A stretch of 64,000 bases of DNA from Phycisphaera sp. (GCA_016125285.1 WGMA01000022.1:1-64000); one strand, 5' to 3'. Positions 8,303 through 17,133 are shown, counted from the stretch's first letter. Notes: a model not told the origin generated them from the sequence alone. Numbers and translations are program-made.

Positions 8303-8572
8303 ATGGCCAGTAAATCGACTTTCGAGCGAATGAAGCGCGTCCGTGCGACGGTAGAGAAATACCGCGAGCGGCGCCGCAAGCTGAAGGAAGCGGGCGACTA
8401 CGCCGGTCTGGCGCGTCTGCCCCGCGACGCGAGCCCCACGCGCATCCGCAACATGTGCGCCCTGACCGGACGCACGCGAGGCGTGTATCGCAAGCTGAAG
8501 ATCTCCCGCATCAAGCTCCGCGAGCTGGCGCTCGAGGGCAAGATCCCGGGCATGCGAAAGGCCTCCTGGTAA
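8303..8572 (+). CDS. rpsN: Ribosomal protein uS14, zinc-free long form
   Basis: An 89-aa S14 ending in the family motif [20 protein letters not shown] and [11 protein letters not shown]. Only one cysteine is present and there are no CxxC pairs, so this is the long zinc-independent C-minus type. It sits between rplE and rpsH, the normal position. Confidence 0.97.
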   Translation: MASKSTFERMKRVRATVEKYRERRRKLKEAGDYAGLARLPRDASPTRIRNMCALTGRTRGVYRKLKISRIKLRELALEGKIPGMRKASW

Positions 8573-8616
8573 GACGACACGCGCTGGGCCGAACGGCCTT
8601 GGCTGGAGATACGCAG

Positions 8617-9015
8617 ATGTCCATGCAAGACACTATCGCTGACATGCTCACACGGATCCGCAACGCGAACCGTAACGCCGCGCGTACCGTGACCGTGCTC
8701 AACTCCAAGATCTGCCGCGGCATCGCCGCGGTGCTCAAGGACGAGGGCTACATCAACGACTTCGACATCATCGAGGACGGACGGCAGGGGCTGATCCGCA
8801 TCCAGATGAAGTACGGCCCGCGCGGCGAGAAGGTCATCAACACGCTGGACCGCGTGTCGAAGCCGAGCTGCCGGGTGTACACCGGCGTCGAGGACCTGCC
8901 GCGTCCGCTCGGCGGTCTGGGCATCTGCATCGTGTCCACCTCGTCGGGCATCCTCTCGGACCGTCAGGCCCGCGAGAAGCGCGTCGGCGGTGAACTGCTG
9001 TGCACGGTGGAGTGA
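8617..9015 (+). CDS. rpsH: Ribosomal protein uS8
   Basis: A 132-aa 30S protein that binds helix 21 of 16S rRNA and, in E. coli, represses the spc operon at L5. It begins with DTIADMLTRIRNA and ends with GILSDRQAREKRVGGELLC, both diagnostic. The start at 8617 is set by GGAGA 7 nt upstream; the open frame extends back into rpsN in another frame. Confidence 0.97.
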   Translation: MSMQDTIADMLTRIRNANRNAARTVTVLNSKICRGIAAVLKDEGYINDFDIIEDGRQGLIRIQMKYGPRGEKVINTLDRVSKPSCRVYTGVEDLPRPLGGLGICIVSTSSGILSDRQAREKRVGGELLCTVE

Positions 9016-9057
9016 TTGTGATTCGATCGGGCCCCGGCCCGGATTGGGATTAGAGCT

Positions 9058-9612
9058 ATGAGCCTCATCGGAAAGAAACCTGTAGAGATCCCCGGCGGCG
9101 TGACCGTGACCCTGTCGGGTCGCACGATCACCGCCCAGGGCCCCAAGGGCACGCTCACCTACGAGCACCGCCCCGAGGTCTCCGTGACCATCGACACCGA
9201 CGCCAAGCAGGTTGTCGTGGACAACCCCGGCGATGTGAAGCAGGCCAAGAAGTACCACGGCCTGACGCGGTCGCTGGTGCAGAACATGGTCGAGGGCGTG
9301 TCGAAGGGCTTCGTGAAGAACCTGGAGATCAACGGCGTCGGCTGGAACGCGCAGCTGCAGGGCCGCAAGCTCAACCTGAACCTCGGCTACGCCGACACGC
9401 GCACGCTGGAGGTTCCGATGGGCGTGGAGGTCGTGGTCGAGGGCAACGGCAAGCTGGCGATCAGCGGCGCCGACAAGCAGGCGGTGGGGCAGTTCGCGGC
9501 GAGCATCCGTCGTCAGCGTCCGCCGGAGCCGTACAACGGCAAGGGCATCAAGTACGCCGGCGAGGTGATCATCCGTAAGGAAGGCAAGGCGTTCGCGGGC
9601 GGTGGCGGCTAA
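9058..9612 (+). CDS. rplF: Ribosomal protein uL6
   Basis: A 184-aa 50S protein near the sarcin-ricin loop, made of two repeated domains. It starts SLIGKKPVEIPGGV and ends with the family signature PPEPYNGKGIKYAGE followed by a short Gly-rich tail. Between rpsH and rplR. Confidence 0.97.
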   Translation: MSLIGKKPVEIPGGVTVTLSGRTITAQGPKGTLTYEHRPEVSVTIDTDAKQVVVDNPGDVKQAKKYHGLTRSLVQNMVEGVSKGFVKNLEINGVGWNAQLQGRKLNLNLGYADTRTLEVPMGVEVVVEGNGKLAISGADKQAVGQFAASIRRQRPPEPYNGKGIKYAGEVIIRKEGKAFAGGGG

Positions 9613-9668
9613 GGAACATGATCGAGCGGTGCGCGGCGTGAGGGCCGCGGCCGATGAGGTGTCTGAAT

Positions 9669-10019
9669 ATGGAAAAGAACGTACTGAAGCGAACGCGTCG
9701 TGCCCGTCGCAAGACCGGCATCCGCAAGCGTGTGTTCGGCACGCCGCAGCGGCCGCGCATGACCGTGTATCGCTCGAACAATCAGATTTACGCCCAGATC
9801 ATCGACGACGTGGCGGGCAAGACGCTGGTGTCGGCGACGTCGCTGAAGCTGGACAAAGGATCGACCGTCGACGCCGCGAAGGCCGTGGGGACTTCGATCG
9901 CCGAGCAGGCCAAGGCTGCCGGCGTCGAGACCGTGACGTTCGATCGCAACGGCTACCGCTACCACGGACGCATCAAGGCCCTGGCCGATGCGGCGCGTGA
10001 GGGCGGGCTGAAATTCTAA
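9669..10019 (+). CDS. rplR: Ribosomal protein uL18
   Basis: A 116-aa 5S-rRNA-binding protein with the basic N terminus [15 protein letters not shown], the [20 protein letters not shown] strand and the C-terminal [20 protein letters not shown]. The ATG at 9669 is preferred over 9654 because GAGGTG ends 6 nt before it. Confidence 0.97.
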   Translation: MEKNVLKRTRRARRKTGIRKRVFGTPQRPRMTVYRSNNQIYAQIIDDVAGKTLVSATSLKLDKGSTVDAAKAVGTSIAEQAKAAGVETVTFDRNGYRYHGRIKALADAAREGGLKF

Positions 10020-10037
10020 CCCAACGGGTAGGACGAA

Positions 10038-10775
10038 ATGGCTGAGTTTCTCGAAGAAGCATCTGGACTGGAATCGACGACCGTCGGCATCTATCGCACC
10101 GCCGCGACCGTCAAGGGTGGCCGCCGCTTTAGCTTCGCCGCGCTGGTGGTGGTCGGCGACCGCAACGGCAACGTCGGCCTCGGTTACGGCAAGGCGCCCG
10201 GTGTGCCCGCCGCGATCGAGAAGGCGCAGAAGGCCGCGAAGAAGCAGATGAAGCGGGTGAACCTCATCGGCGGCACGATCCCGCACGAGATCACCGGCCG
10301 ATTCGCCGCCTCGAAGGTGAAGCTCATCCCGGCCAGTCCGGGTACGGGCGTCATCGCCGGCGGTACGGTTCGCGCGGTCCTCGAACTCGCCGGCGTCCGC
10401 GACTGCCTGACCAAGTCGATGGGTTCGAACAACCAGAAGAACCTGTCGAAGGCGGCGATGGACGGCCTGACGTCGATCGCGACCAAGGCGACGATCGCCG
10501 AGCTGCGCGGCGTCGACCTCGGCGAGACCATCGTCGAAGAGAAGATCAAGCTCGGCGAGCGCTACGCCCCGACGTCGACCGTCGAGCGCGTGCCGGTCAA
10601 GAAGAAGGAAGACGACCGCGGCAAGGGTCGCGGCGGCAAGGGCCGTGGCGGCCAGCAGCGCGGCGGCAACCGCGGAGGCCAGCAGCGCGGCGGTGGCCGT
10701 GGACCGCAGGCCCAGGCCCCCAAGGCCGAGCAGCCCAAGCCCGAATCCCAGGACAACACCCCCGCCGCGGAGTAA
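10038..10775 (+). CDS. rpsE: Ribosomal protein uS5 with a long Gly/Arg/Gln-rich tail
   Basis: 30S protein S5, involved in decoding fidelity and mRNA helicase activity at the entry channel. The dsRNA-binding-like N domain (TAATVKGGRRFSFAALVVVG) and the C domain (GTGVIAGGTVRAVLELAGV) are intact through about residue 185. The remaining 60 residues are low complexity, with repeated RGG-type units (GRGGKGRGGQQRGGNRGG) and then an Ala/Pro/Gln tail. Total length is 245 aa against roughly 165 in E. coli. The arginine-glycine tail is likely disordered and may bind RNA; that is inference. It is followed directly by rplO, with no rpmD. Confidence 0.97.
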   Translation: MAEFLEEASGLESTTVGIYRTAATVKGGRRFSFAALVVVGDRNGNVGLGYGKAPGVPAAIEKAQKAAKKQMKRVNLIGGTIPHEITGRFAASKVKLIPASPGTGVIAGGTVRAVLELAGVRDCLTKSMGSNNQKNLSKAAMDGLTSIATKATIAELRGVDLGETIVEEKIKLGERYAPTSTVERVPVKKKEDDRGKGRGGKGRGGQQRGGNRGGQQRGGGRGPQAQAPKAEQPKPESQDNTPAAE

Positions 10776-10805
10776 TCCCCGGCTTACGTGCGAGGCGATA
10801 CCGCC

Positions 10806-11261
10806 ATGATGATTCACGAGATCACAGAGAAGGTTGGCAAGCACAAGAAGCGCAAGCGCATCGGTCGCGGTCCGGGCTCCGGCACCGGCAAGACCGCCGC
10901 GCGTGGCCACAAGGGCGCCGGTTCACGCTCCGGCTGGTCGGGGTCGCAGAACCCCGGCTTCGAAGGCGGCCAGATGCCGTACTTCCGCCGCATCCCCAAG
11001 CGTGGCTTCAACAACGCGCGCTTCGCCAAGAACTTTGCCATCATCAACCTCCACAGCATCGAAGAACGCTTCGACAGCGGCGCCGAGGTCAACCCCGAGA
11101 TGCTCGTGAAGGTCGGCCTGCTGCCCGACACGAACACGCCGGTCAAGATCCTCGGCTCCGGCGAGCTGACCAAGAAGGTCTCCGTCGCGGCGCACAAGTT
11201 CAGCGAGTCGGCCCGCACCAAGATCGAGCAGGCCGGCGGCGCGTGCACCCTGATCTCCTGA
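10806..11261 (+). CDS. rplO: Ribosomal protein uL15
   Basis: A 151-aa 50S protein with the Gly-rich N-terminal motif GRGPGSGTGKTAARGHKGAGS, the FEGGQMPYFRRIPKRGF block and the C-terminal VSVAAHKFSESARTKIEQAGG. The start at 10806 has GAGG 10 nt upstream. In most bacteria rpmD (L30) separates rpsE from rplO; here the 30-nt gap leaves no room for it. Confidence 0.97.
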   Translation: MMIHEITEKVGKHKKRKRIGRGPGSGTGKTAARGHKGAGSRSGWSGSQNPGFEGGQMPYFRRIPKRGFNNARFAKNFAIINLHSIEERFDSGAEVNPEMLVKVGLLPDTNTPVKILGSGELTKKVSVAAHKFSESARTKIEQAGGACTLIS

Positions 11262-11345
11262 GACCGCAGCCTACGAACCGCGTAACGATGGCACGATGAC
11301 CGACCCGATCCGCCGTGAACCGACACGGCACTGAGGCAGTGACTG

Positions 11346-12764
11346 ATGCTCAAGGCGTTCATCAACATCTTCAAGATCCCCGAGCTGCGCAACCGCCTGG
11401 CGTTTACGCTGGGCATGCTCATCATCTATCGCATCGGCTACTGGATCCCGCTCGCGGGCGTCGATCAGGCCGAGCTCCGCGCGATGATGGAAAAGCAGTC
11501 CGGCAACGCGCTGGGCGACCTCGCGGCCCTCATCGGCATGTTCACCGGCGGCACGCTCAAGCAGTCGACCCTGTTCGGCCTGGGCATCCTGCCGTACATC
11601 TCCGCGGCGATCATCATCCAGCTGCTCGGCACCGTCGTTGAGAGCCTCAAGAAGCTCCAGAAGGAGCCGAACGGCCGCCAGAAGATCCAGGAGTACACCC
11701 GTTACCTCACGCTGGCCCTGTGCCTCGTGCAGTCGGTGTTCTACCTCAAGTTCTTCGCGTCGACCGATCCGCCGCTGGTCTTCCCCGAGCTCCGCGGCAC
11801 GTTCACCTACTGGGCGTGCGGCATCGCGGCGATGACCACCGGCACCATGTTCCTCATGTGGCTCGGTGAGCAGATCGACAAGTACGGCATCGGCAACGGC
11901 GCCTCGCTGATCATCACCGCCGGCATCGTCTCCCGCATGCCCAGCGCCGTCGGCTGGGTCGCGTCGAACTTCAAGCTCGTGTCCGCCGAGGCCAACCAGG
12001 GCGACATGAACCCGATGAAGCTGATCTTCCTGATCGCCGCGTTCATCTTCGTGGTTGCCGGCACCGTGCTGATCACGCAGGGCCAGCGACGCATCCCCGT
12101 CCAGCAGGCGAAACACACGCGCGGCCGCCGCGTCTACGGCGGTCAGCGCAGCTACCTGCCGCTGCGCGTGAACCACGGCGGCGTGATGCCGATCATCTTC
12201 GCGTCCTCGCTGATGATGTTTCCCGGCATCATCTTCCCCTGGCTCAAGAACGTCGGTCACCAGATGCAGTGGGGCTGGATGGAGCACACCTTCGACTTCC
12301 TCAGCGCCGAGCTGACGATGAGCGGCGGTTTCCGCTTCATGTACCTGCTGGTCTACATCGGGCTGATCTACTTCTTCTCGTACTTCTGGACCAGCGTGCA
12401 GTTCCAGCCGAAGGAGATGGCCGAGAACCTGCGCGACCACGGCAGCTTCATCCCGGGCCTGCGTCCGGGACCCCGCACGGCCGACTACCTCGAGAAGGTG
12501 ATGGAGCGGATCACGTACGTCGGCGCCGGCTTCCTGGCGGTGATCGCGATCGTGCCGAACATCATCGTCAGCGCGTTCGGCATCCCGTTCTTCGTCTCGA
12601 GCTTCCTCGGCGGCACGGGCCTGCTGATCTGCGTGAGCGTGGCATTGGACTTCGTGCAGCGGATCGAAGCGAACCTGCTGATGCGGAACTACTCCGGCTT
12701 CCTCAGCGGCGGCGACGGGCCGGGCGGCGGCAGCGGACCGAAGATCCGCGGGTCGCGCCGATAG
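11346..12764 (+). CDS. secY: Preprotein translocase subunit SecY
   Basis: The 472-aa channel subunit of SecYEG in the inner membrane, with about ten hydrophobic helices. Diagnostic segments are RIGYWIPLAGV near the N terminus, the first cytoplasmic loop LKKLQKEPNGRQKIQEYTRY, and the conserved region GGQRSYLPLRVNHGGVMPII. Location after rplO is canonical for spc operons, but adk, which normally follows, is absent. The protein ends in a Gly-rich basic tail. Confidence 0.98.
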   Translation: MLKAFINIFKIPELRNRLAFTLGMLIIYRIGYWIPLAGVDQAELRAMMEKQSGNALGDLAALIGMFTGGTLKQSTLFGLGILPYISAAIIIQLLGTVVESLKKLQKEPNGRQKIQEYTRYLTLALCLVQSVFYLKFFASTDPPLVFPELRGTFTYWACGIAAMTTGTMFLMWLGEQIDKYGIGNGASLIITAGIVSRMPSAVGWVASNFKLVSAEANQGDMNPMKLIFLIAAFIFVVAGTVLITQGQRRIPVQQAKHTRGRRVYGGQRSYLPLRVNHGGVMPIIFASSLMMFPGIIFPWLKNVGHQMQWGWMEHTFDFLSAELTMSGGFRFMYLLVYIGLIYFFSYFWTSVQFQPKEMAENLRDHGSFIPGLRPGPRTADYLEKVMERITYVGAGFLAVIAIVPNIIVSAFGIPFFVSSFLGGTGLLICVSVALDFVQRIEANLLMRNYSGFLSGGDGPGGGSGPKIRGSRR

Positions 12765-12782
12765 GACGGATAAGGACAGGTT

Positions 12783-12821
12783 CGGCCGATTGTTGGAATA
12801 ATCGGCCGATTGAGATATACT
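12783..12821 (+). promoter_or_regulatory. Promoter with overlapping hairpin between secY and map
   Basis: TTGGAA (12793-12798) and TATACT (12816-12821) with a 17-nt spacer form a probable internal promoter for map-infA and the alpha operon. A perfect 9-bp inverted repeat, CGGCCGATT (12783-12791) and AATCGGCCG (12800-12808), encloses the -35 element in its loop. It could be an operator or a weak attenuator at the end of secY. Confidence 0.6.
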
Positions 12822-12835
12822 AGCAATTCTGCGCC

Positions 12836-13684
12836 TTGGTCGAGCAGACCGGGAGCGTAGAGACAAGCAGCGTGTCGATGCCCCAGGACGTGATCTACAA
12901 GACGCCCGAGCAGATCGAGAAGATGCGTCGGGCTGGCGGACTGGTGCACGAGGCGTTGCGACGCTGCCGCGCGGCGTGTCGGCCGGGCGTGACGACGGCC
13001 GAGATCAACGCCGAGGCGCAGCGGGTGATCGATGAAACGCCCGGAGCGGTGGGGTTGTTTAAGAACTACCCCGCTCCGAGCCCGCGGACCCCGGCCTTCC
13101 CCGCGGTCACGTGCATCTCCATCAACGAGGAGGTGGTGCACGGGATCCCCGGCGATCGGGTGATCCGCGAGGGCGACCTGGTCAGCGTCGACTGCGGCAT
13201 CCGCATCGACGGGTGGTGCGGCGACTCGGCGACGACCATTATGGTCGGCAACGTCAGCGCCGAAGACCGGCGGTTGTGCGAGGTGACCGAGCACGTGCTC
13301 CGGATCGCCATCGAGAACATCCGCCCCGGCAGGCGTTGGAGCCAGGTGGCGCAGCGGATGCAGGACTACGCCGAGCGTGCAGGCATGGGCGTGGTGAGGG
13401 ACTTCGTGGGGCACGGCATCGGTCAGTCGATGCACGAGTCGCCGAAGGTCCCGAACTTCGTGTCCGACGACCTGCTGCGGCACGACATATTGTTGAAGCC
13501 AGGACTGGTTCTGGCGGTCGAGCCCATGTGTTGCCTGGGCACCGACCGCGTGAAGGTCCTGAAGGACGGTTGGACGGTGGTTACGGCGGATAAGAAGGCC
13601 GCCGCCCACTACGAACACACCATCGCGGTGACGGACAGCGGATGCACGGTGCTGACCGACGGAAGCGATGGGAAGAACGGCTGA
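12836..13684 (+). CDS. map: Methionine aminopeptidase type I
   Basis: Metalloenzyme that removes the initiator methionine from nascent proteins. The 282-aa frame begins at a TTG; GTG at 12872 or ATG at 12878 (MPQDVIYKTPEQI) are alternatives, and the family homology starts at the latter. Metal ligands are visible in SVDCGIRIDGWCGDSATT (two Asp), DFVGHGIGQSMHE (His), LAVEPM (Glu) and YEHTI (Glu). It follows secY and has its own promoter, and infA begins 17 nt downstream. No zinc-finger N-terminal extension is present. Confidence 0.95.
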   Translation: MVEQTGSVETSSVSMPQDVIYKTPEQIEKMRRAGGLVHEALRRCRAACRPGVTTAEINAEAQRVIDETPGAVGLFKNYPAPSPRTPAFPAVTCISINEEVVHGIPGDRVIREGDLVSVDCGIRIDGWCGDSATTIMVGNVSAEDRRLCEVTEHVLRIAIENIRPGRRWSQVAQRMQDYAERAGMGVVRDFVGHGIGQSMHESPKVPNFVSDDLLRHDILLKPGLVLAVEPMCCLGTDRVKVLKDGWTVVTADKKAAAHYEHTIAVTDSGCTVLTDGSDGKNG

Positions 13685-13701
13685 GTAAGGCCTGAGGTAG
13701 T

Positions 13702-13920
13702 ATGGCCCGCGAAGACAAGATCCAGGTTGAGGGTGAGGTCGTCGAGGCCCTGCCGAACGCGATGTTCAAGGTCAAGCTGACCGAGCAGGACCACGAGGTG
13801 CTCGCCCACCTGGCCGGCAAGATGCGGATGCACTACATCAAGATCGTCCCCGGCGACCGCGTGACGATCGAGATCAGCCCGTACGACCTGAGCAAAGGCA
13901 GAATCACGTACCGACACTGA
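13702..13920 (+). CDS. infA: Translation initiation factor IF-1
   Basis: A 72-aa single OB-fold protein that occupies the ribosomal A site during initiation. The start [20 protein letters not shown] and the end [11 protein letters not shown] match the family along its whole length. It is cotranscribed between map and rpmJ, as in many bacteria. Confidence 0.98.
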   Translation: MAREDKIQVEGEVVEALPNAMFKVKLTEQDHEVLAHLAGKMRMHYIKIVPGDRVTIEISPYDLSKGRITYRH

Positions 13921-13957
13921 GCAGCGACACACGCCGCACGACACGCGAGGAAGAGTC

Positions 13958-14071
13958 ATGAAGGTTAGATCGAGCGTTAAGAGAATCTGCGACAAGTGCA
14001 AGATCGTCCGTCGAAAGGGCGTCGTGCGCGTGATCTGCATCAACCCCAAGCACAAGCAGCGTCAGGGCTGA
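13958..14071 (+). CDS. rpmJ: Ribosomal protein bL36, zinc form
   Basis: A 37-aa protein, [20 protein letters not shown] at the start, with the zinc ligands C11, C14, C27 and H32 of the C-plus type of L36. It binds the 50S near the L7/L12 base. CGAGGAAGAG lies just upstream of the ATG. It completes the spc operon before rpsM. Confidence 0.96.
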   Translation: MKVRSSVKRICDKCKIVRRKGVVRVICINPKHKQRQG

Positions 14072-14079
14072 GAACAGGC

Positions 14080-14159
14080 GTCAGTGGCCAGGGGTCAGGT
14101 GTCAGTCACCGACCGCCACTGAACCCGCTGACTACTGACCACTGACTACTGATCACTGG
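14080..14159. repeat. Inverted heptamer arrays between rpmJ and rpsM
   Basis: The left arm reads GTCAGTG, GCCAGGG, GTCAGGT, GTCAGTC in consecutive 7-nt steps (14080-14107). The right arm reads ACTGACC, ACTGACT, ACTGATC (14134-14154), preceded by GCTGACT and followed by ACTGG. The arms are reverse complements of one another in consensus, so the gap can fold into a long imperfect hairpin. It starts 8 nt after the rpmJ stop and ends at the rpsM ribosome binding site (GGAGAG). Confidence 0.75.
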
Positions 14160-14167
14160 AGAGAACC

Positions 14168-14545
14168 ATGCCCCGTATCTCAGGTGTAGACGTCCCCGAC
14201 AACAAGCCGATCCGTATCGCCCTGCGTTACGTGTACGGCATCGGTCCCAAGTTCGCCGACGACATCGTCAAGGAACTGGGCATCGACGGGCAGATGCGCG
14301 CCAACAAGCTGACCGAAGACCAGGTCGCGCAGCTGAACATCATCATCGAGAACAACTTCGTCGTCGAAGGCGCCCTGCGTCGCCAGCTGTCGCAGAACAT
14401 CGCACGCCTCCGCGACATCCGCAGCTACCGCGGCGACCGCCACCGCCGCGGCCTGCCCGTCCGCGGACAGCGCACGCAGACCAACGCCCGCACCCGCAAG
14501 GGCCGCAAGAAGACGGTCGCCGGCAAGAAGGGCGTCAAGAAGTAG
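14168..14545 (+). CDS. rpsM: Ribosomal protein uS13
   Basis: A 125-aa 30S head protein that contacts P-site tRNA and L5. The N-terminal ISGVDVPDNKPIRIALRYVYGIG and C-terminal RGLPVRGQRTQTNARTRKGR are diagnostic. It opens the alpha-operon part and is separated from rpmJ by a repeat element, an unusual gap in this otherwise compact cluster. Confidence 0.98.
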   Translation: MPRISGVDVPDNKPIRIALRYVYGIGPKFADDIVKELGIDGQMRANKLTEDQVAQLNIIIENNFVVEGALRRQLSQNIARLRDIRSYRGDRHRRGLPVRGQRTQTNARTRKGRKKTVAGKKGVKK

Positions 14546-14690
14546 CACGCCGCGGTGCGACGCACCGCAGCAACCCGTTTAACGACGGCCCGTAGGGCCG
14601 TGCTCTGCATCGACACACGCGGCCTAACCCGCCGCGACAAACCGAAACGAGCTGCCCCAGCCGGCAGCGCCACCAGTTTCGAGGAAACAC

Positions 14691-15068
14691 ATGGCCAAGA
14701 AGACACGCAAGATCCGTCGCGACGTCGCCCGTGGCATCGCCCACGTCAAGGCGACGTTCAACAACACCGTCATCACCATCACCGACATGAACGGTGAGGT
14801 GCTGGCGTGGCAGTCCGCCGGCACCGTCGGCTTCAAGGGCGCCCGCAAGTCCACCCCCTTCGCCGCCAGCCGCGCCGCCGAGCAGTGCGCCGGCAAGGTC
14901 AAGAAGATGGGCATGCGTGAGGTCGAGGCCCGCATCAAGGGCCCCGGACCCGGCCGCGAGTCCGCCGTCACCGCCCTCCAGGCCGCCGGCCTGAAGGTCA
15001 CCGCCGTCGAGGACCGCACGCCGATCCCGCACAACGGATGCCGCCCGCGTAAGAAGCGCCGCGTCTAA
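14691..15068 (+). CDS. rpsK: Ribosomal protein uS11
   Basis: A 125-aa 30S platform protein near the mRNA exit and E site. The [15 protein letters not shown] segment and the C-terminal [16 protein letters not shown] identify it. GAGGAA precedes the ATG. rpsD (S4), which follows rpsK in most alpha operons, is missing here; the 125-nt gap to rpoA contains no gene. Confidence 0.97.
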   Translation: MAKKTRKIRRDVARGIAHVKATFNNTVITITDMNGEVLAWQSAGTVGFKGARKSTPFAASRAAEQCAGKVKKMGMREVEARIKGPGPGRESAVTALQAAGLKVTAVEDRTPIPHNGCRPRKKRRV

Positions 15069-15193
15069 TACCGACTTTTACCGTTACCACGGTCCCGGAC
15101 AGTAGGAACGCCCCGGCGAGCAGCGAGCCGGAGCCGACCGTTAACCGAGACCCGCCAACACCCAAGGCAACGCTGCAACGAAGGAATACGAAC

Positions 15194-16207
15194 ATGCGCG
15201 TACGATGGAGAGGATTGGAACTGCCGAGCCGGGTCGTCCCGGACGTGAACAACACCGACACCTACGGCCGGTTCGTCGTCGAACCGTTCGAGCGTGGCCT
15301 GGGCACGACGGTGGGCAACAGCCTCCGCCGCATCCTGCTGTCGACTATCGAGGGCGCCGCCGTCACCAAGGTGAAGATCTCCGGCGCGGCCCACGAGTTC
15401 ACCAGCCTGACCGGTGTGCAGGAAGACGCCACCGATATCATCCTGAACATCAAGAACCTCATCGTCGCCCTCGAGGGTGACGAGCCCCGGCAGATGACCC
15501 TCGGCGCCACCGGCCCCGGCGAGGTCACCGCCGAGCTCATCGAGTCCGACGCCAACGTCGAGATCCTCAACAAGGACATGCTGCTGGCGACGCTGACCGA
15601 AGAGGTCGACTTCGACATCGACTTCACCGTCGAGAAGGGCCGCGGGTACGTCCCGGCGTCCGAACTCGCCGAGCGGGAGACCGAGAAGCAGGTCGGCGTG
15701 ATCCACGTCGACGCGATCTTCAGCCCCGTGCTCCGCGTCCGCTACAAGGTCGAGGACACCCGCGTCGGTCAAAAGACCAACTACGACAAGCTGACGCTGG
15801 AGATCTGGACCAACGGCGCGGTCACCCCGGAGATGGCGCTGGTCGAGGCCGCCAAGGTGATGCGCAAGCACCTCAACCCCTTCGTGCAGTACTTCGAGCT
15901 GGGCGAGGCGACGATCAGCGAGGCCGCGGCCTCCGTCGCCGAGGCCGAGCAGGAGCACCTCTCGAAGCTCGACATGCCCATCGGCGAGCTGGCCCTGTCC
16001 GTGCGTGCGAGCAACTGCCTGGAGTCCGCCGGCGTCAAGACCGTCGGCGACCTGTGCAAGCTCAGCGAGGACGAACTGCTGAAGATCCGTTCGTTCGGCA
16101 AGACCAGCCTCCGCGAGATCAAGCGTAAGCTCGAAGACCTCGGCCTCGACCTGGCCGGTGGCTTCTCCTCCGCCGCCGACGAAGGCGACGAGATTCTGGC
16201 AGACTAA
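15194..16207 (+). CDS. rpoA: RNA polymerase subunit alpha
   Basis: The 337-aa alpha subunit. The N-terminal assembly domain has the family motifs YGRFVVEPFERGLGTTVGNS and LRRILLSTIEGAAVT. The C-terminal DNA- and activator-binding domain carries two helix-hairpin-helix segments (SVRASNCLESAGVKTVGDLC and LLKIRSFGKTSLREIKRKL). Total length and domain order are standard. It is followed by rplQ as usual. Confidence 0.98.
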   Translation: MRVRWRGLELPSRVVPDVNNTDTYGRFVVEPFERGLGTTVGNSLRRILLSTIEGAAVTKVKISGAAHEFTSLTGVQEDATDIILNIKNLIVALEGDEPRQMTLGATGPGEVTAELIESDANVEILNKDMLLATLTEEVDFDIDFTVEKGRGYVPASELAERETEKQVGVIHVDAIFSPVLRVRYKVEDTRVGQKTNYDKLTLEIWTNGAVTPEMALVEAAKVMRKHLNPFVQYFELGEATISEAAASVAEAEQEHLSKLDMPIGELALSVRASNCLESAGVKTVGDLCKLSEDELLKIRSFGKTSLREIKRKLEDLGLDLAGGFSSAADEGDEILAD

Positions 16208-16247
16208 CCCCGCGCCCCGACGCGGCTTTGATTGAAGGATGTAAGCC

Positions 16248-16898
16248 ATGAGACACGGAATGGCCGGATACAAGCTCGGGCGAGACACGGAGCACCGCAC
16301 CGCGATGTTCCGCAACCTCGCCGCCGCGCTGTTTCAGCACGGTCAGATCACCACCTCCCGCGCCAAGGCCAAGGCCGTTCAGCCCTTCGTTGAGAAGCTG
16401 ATCACCCTGGCCAAGCGGGGCGACCTGCACTCGCGCCGGCTGGTGATCGCCCGGCTCCAGGACCGCGACCTCGTTGACCGCGTCAACGAGTTCGGCGAGC
16501 CGGAGTTCAACGACAAGACCCTCGTGCAGAAGCTGTTCGACGAGATCGCGCCGCGCTACGCGGACCGCGCCGGCGGGTTCACCCGCATCGTCCGACTCGC
16601 GGACTACCGCATCGGCGACGGCACGGACCTGGTGGTGCTGCAGCTGGTCGGTGAGGAAGAGGAAAGCTCGCCGCGTGTGAAGGGCCGCTACTCCCGTCGA
16701 CGTCAGCAGCAGGACGCCCGCACGGCGTTCGCCGCCAAGCTCCGCAAGGGCGCCAAGGCCGACACCAAGGCCGCTCCCGCCGACGCCGTCGAAGCCGCCG
16801 CCGAAGGCATGCCCGATGACCCGGCCCCGGAAGAGGCCGCCGCCGTCGAGCCGACCGAAGCCGAGACCTCGGCCGAGGGCGAGACCAAGTCCGAGTGA
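16248..16898 (+). CDS. rplQ: Ribosomal protein bL17 with long acidic tail
   Basis: The first 125 residues are a normal L17 (start MRHGMAGYKLGRDTEHR, then AALFQHGQITTSRAKAKA), a 50S protein near the tunnel exit. A further 90 residues follow: first a charged RRRQQQ region and then a run rich in Ala, Glu and Pro. It is nearly twice the E. coli length. The tail is probably disordered; its role is unknown. It is the last gene of the superoperon, followed by a strong terminator. Confidence 0.97.
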   Translation: MRHGMAGYKLGRDTEHRTAMFRNLAAALFQHGQITTSRAKAKAVQPFVEKLITLAKRGDLHSRRLVIARLQDRDLVDRVNEFGEPEFNDKTLVQKLFDEIAPRYADRAGGFTRIVRLADYRIGDGTDLVVLQLVGEEEESSPRVKGRYSRRRQQQDARTAFAAKLRKGAKADTKAAPADAVEAAAEGMPDDPAPEEAAAVEPTEAETSAEGETKSE

Positions 16899-16925
16899 TA
16901 ACTCGCGACAACGACACGATTTCAC

Positions 16926-16962
16926 AAGGCCCGTCGGTTCAACCGGCGGGCCTTGTTGTTTT
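16926..16962 (+). terminator. Terminator of the ribosomal superoperon
   Basis: A 13-bp stem (16926-16938 with 16942-16954, one G-T pair, core AAGGCCCG) with a 3-nt loop is followed by GTTGTTTTG. It starts 28 nt after rplQ. Confidence 0.92.
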
Positions 16963-17133
16963 GTCGCCGTGCAGCGTTTGCTCAGCCGCGCTGTATGTAA
17001 CGATCCCGTCAGGAGATTGGCAATAATCGTCACGGCCCCGACGTTGATCTGTCAGTCAGTTTGAGGGCAACGTAAGTCGAGTCGGCCCGGGCGTTAGTCC
17101 GCGACTCAGATCGTCAGTTCCAGGAGCGGCACC

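Noticed and set aside
10776-10805. A missed rpmD between rpsE and rplO
   Set aside because: The gap is 30 nt, too short for a 60-residue protein.
11271-12866. A 531-residue antisense frame opposite secY
   Set aside because: Same reason: it is the shadow of a conserved gene in high-GC DNA.
15069-15193. A missed rpsD between rpsK and rpoA
   Set aside because: The gap is only 125 nt and no frame with S4 motifs exists there.
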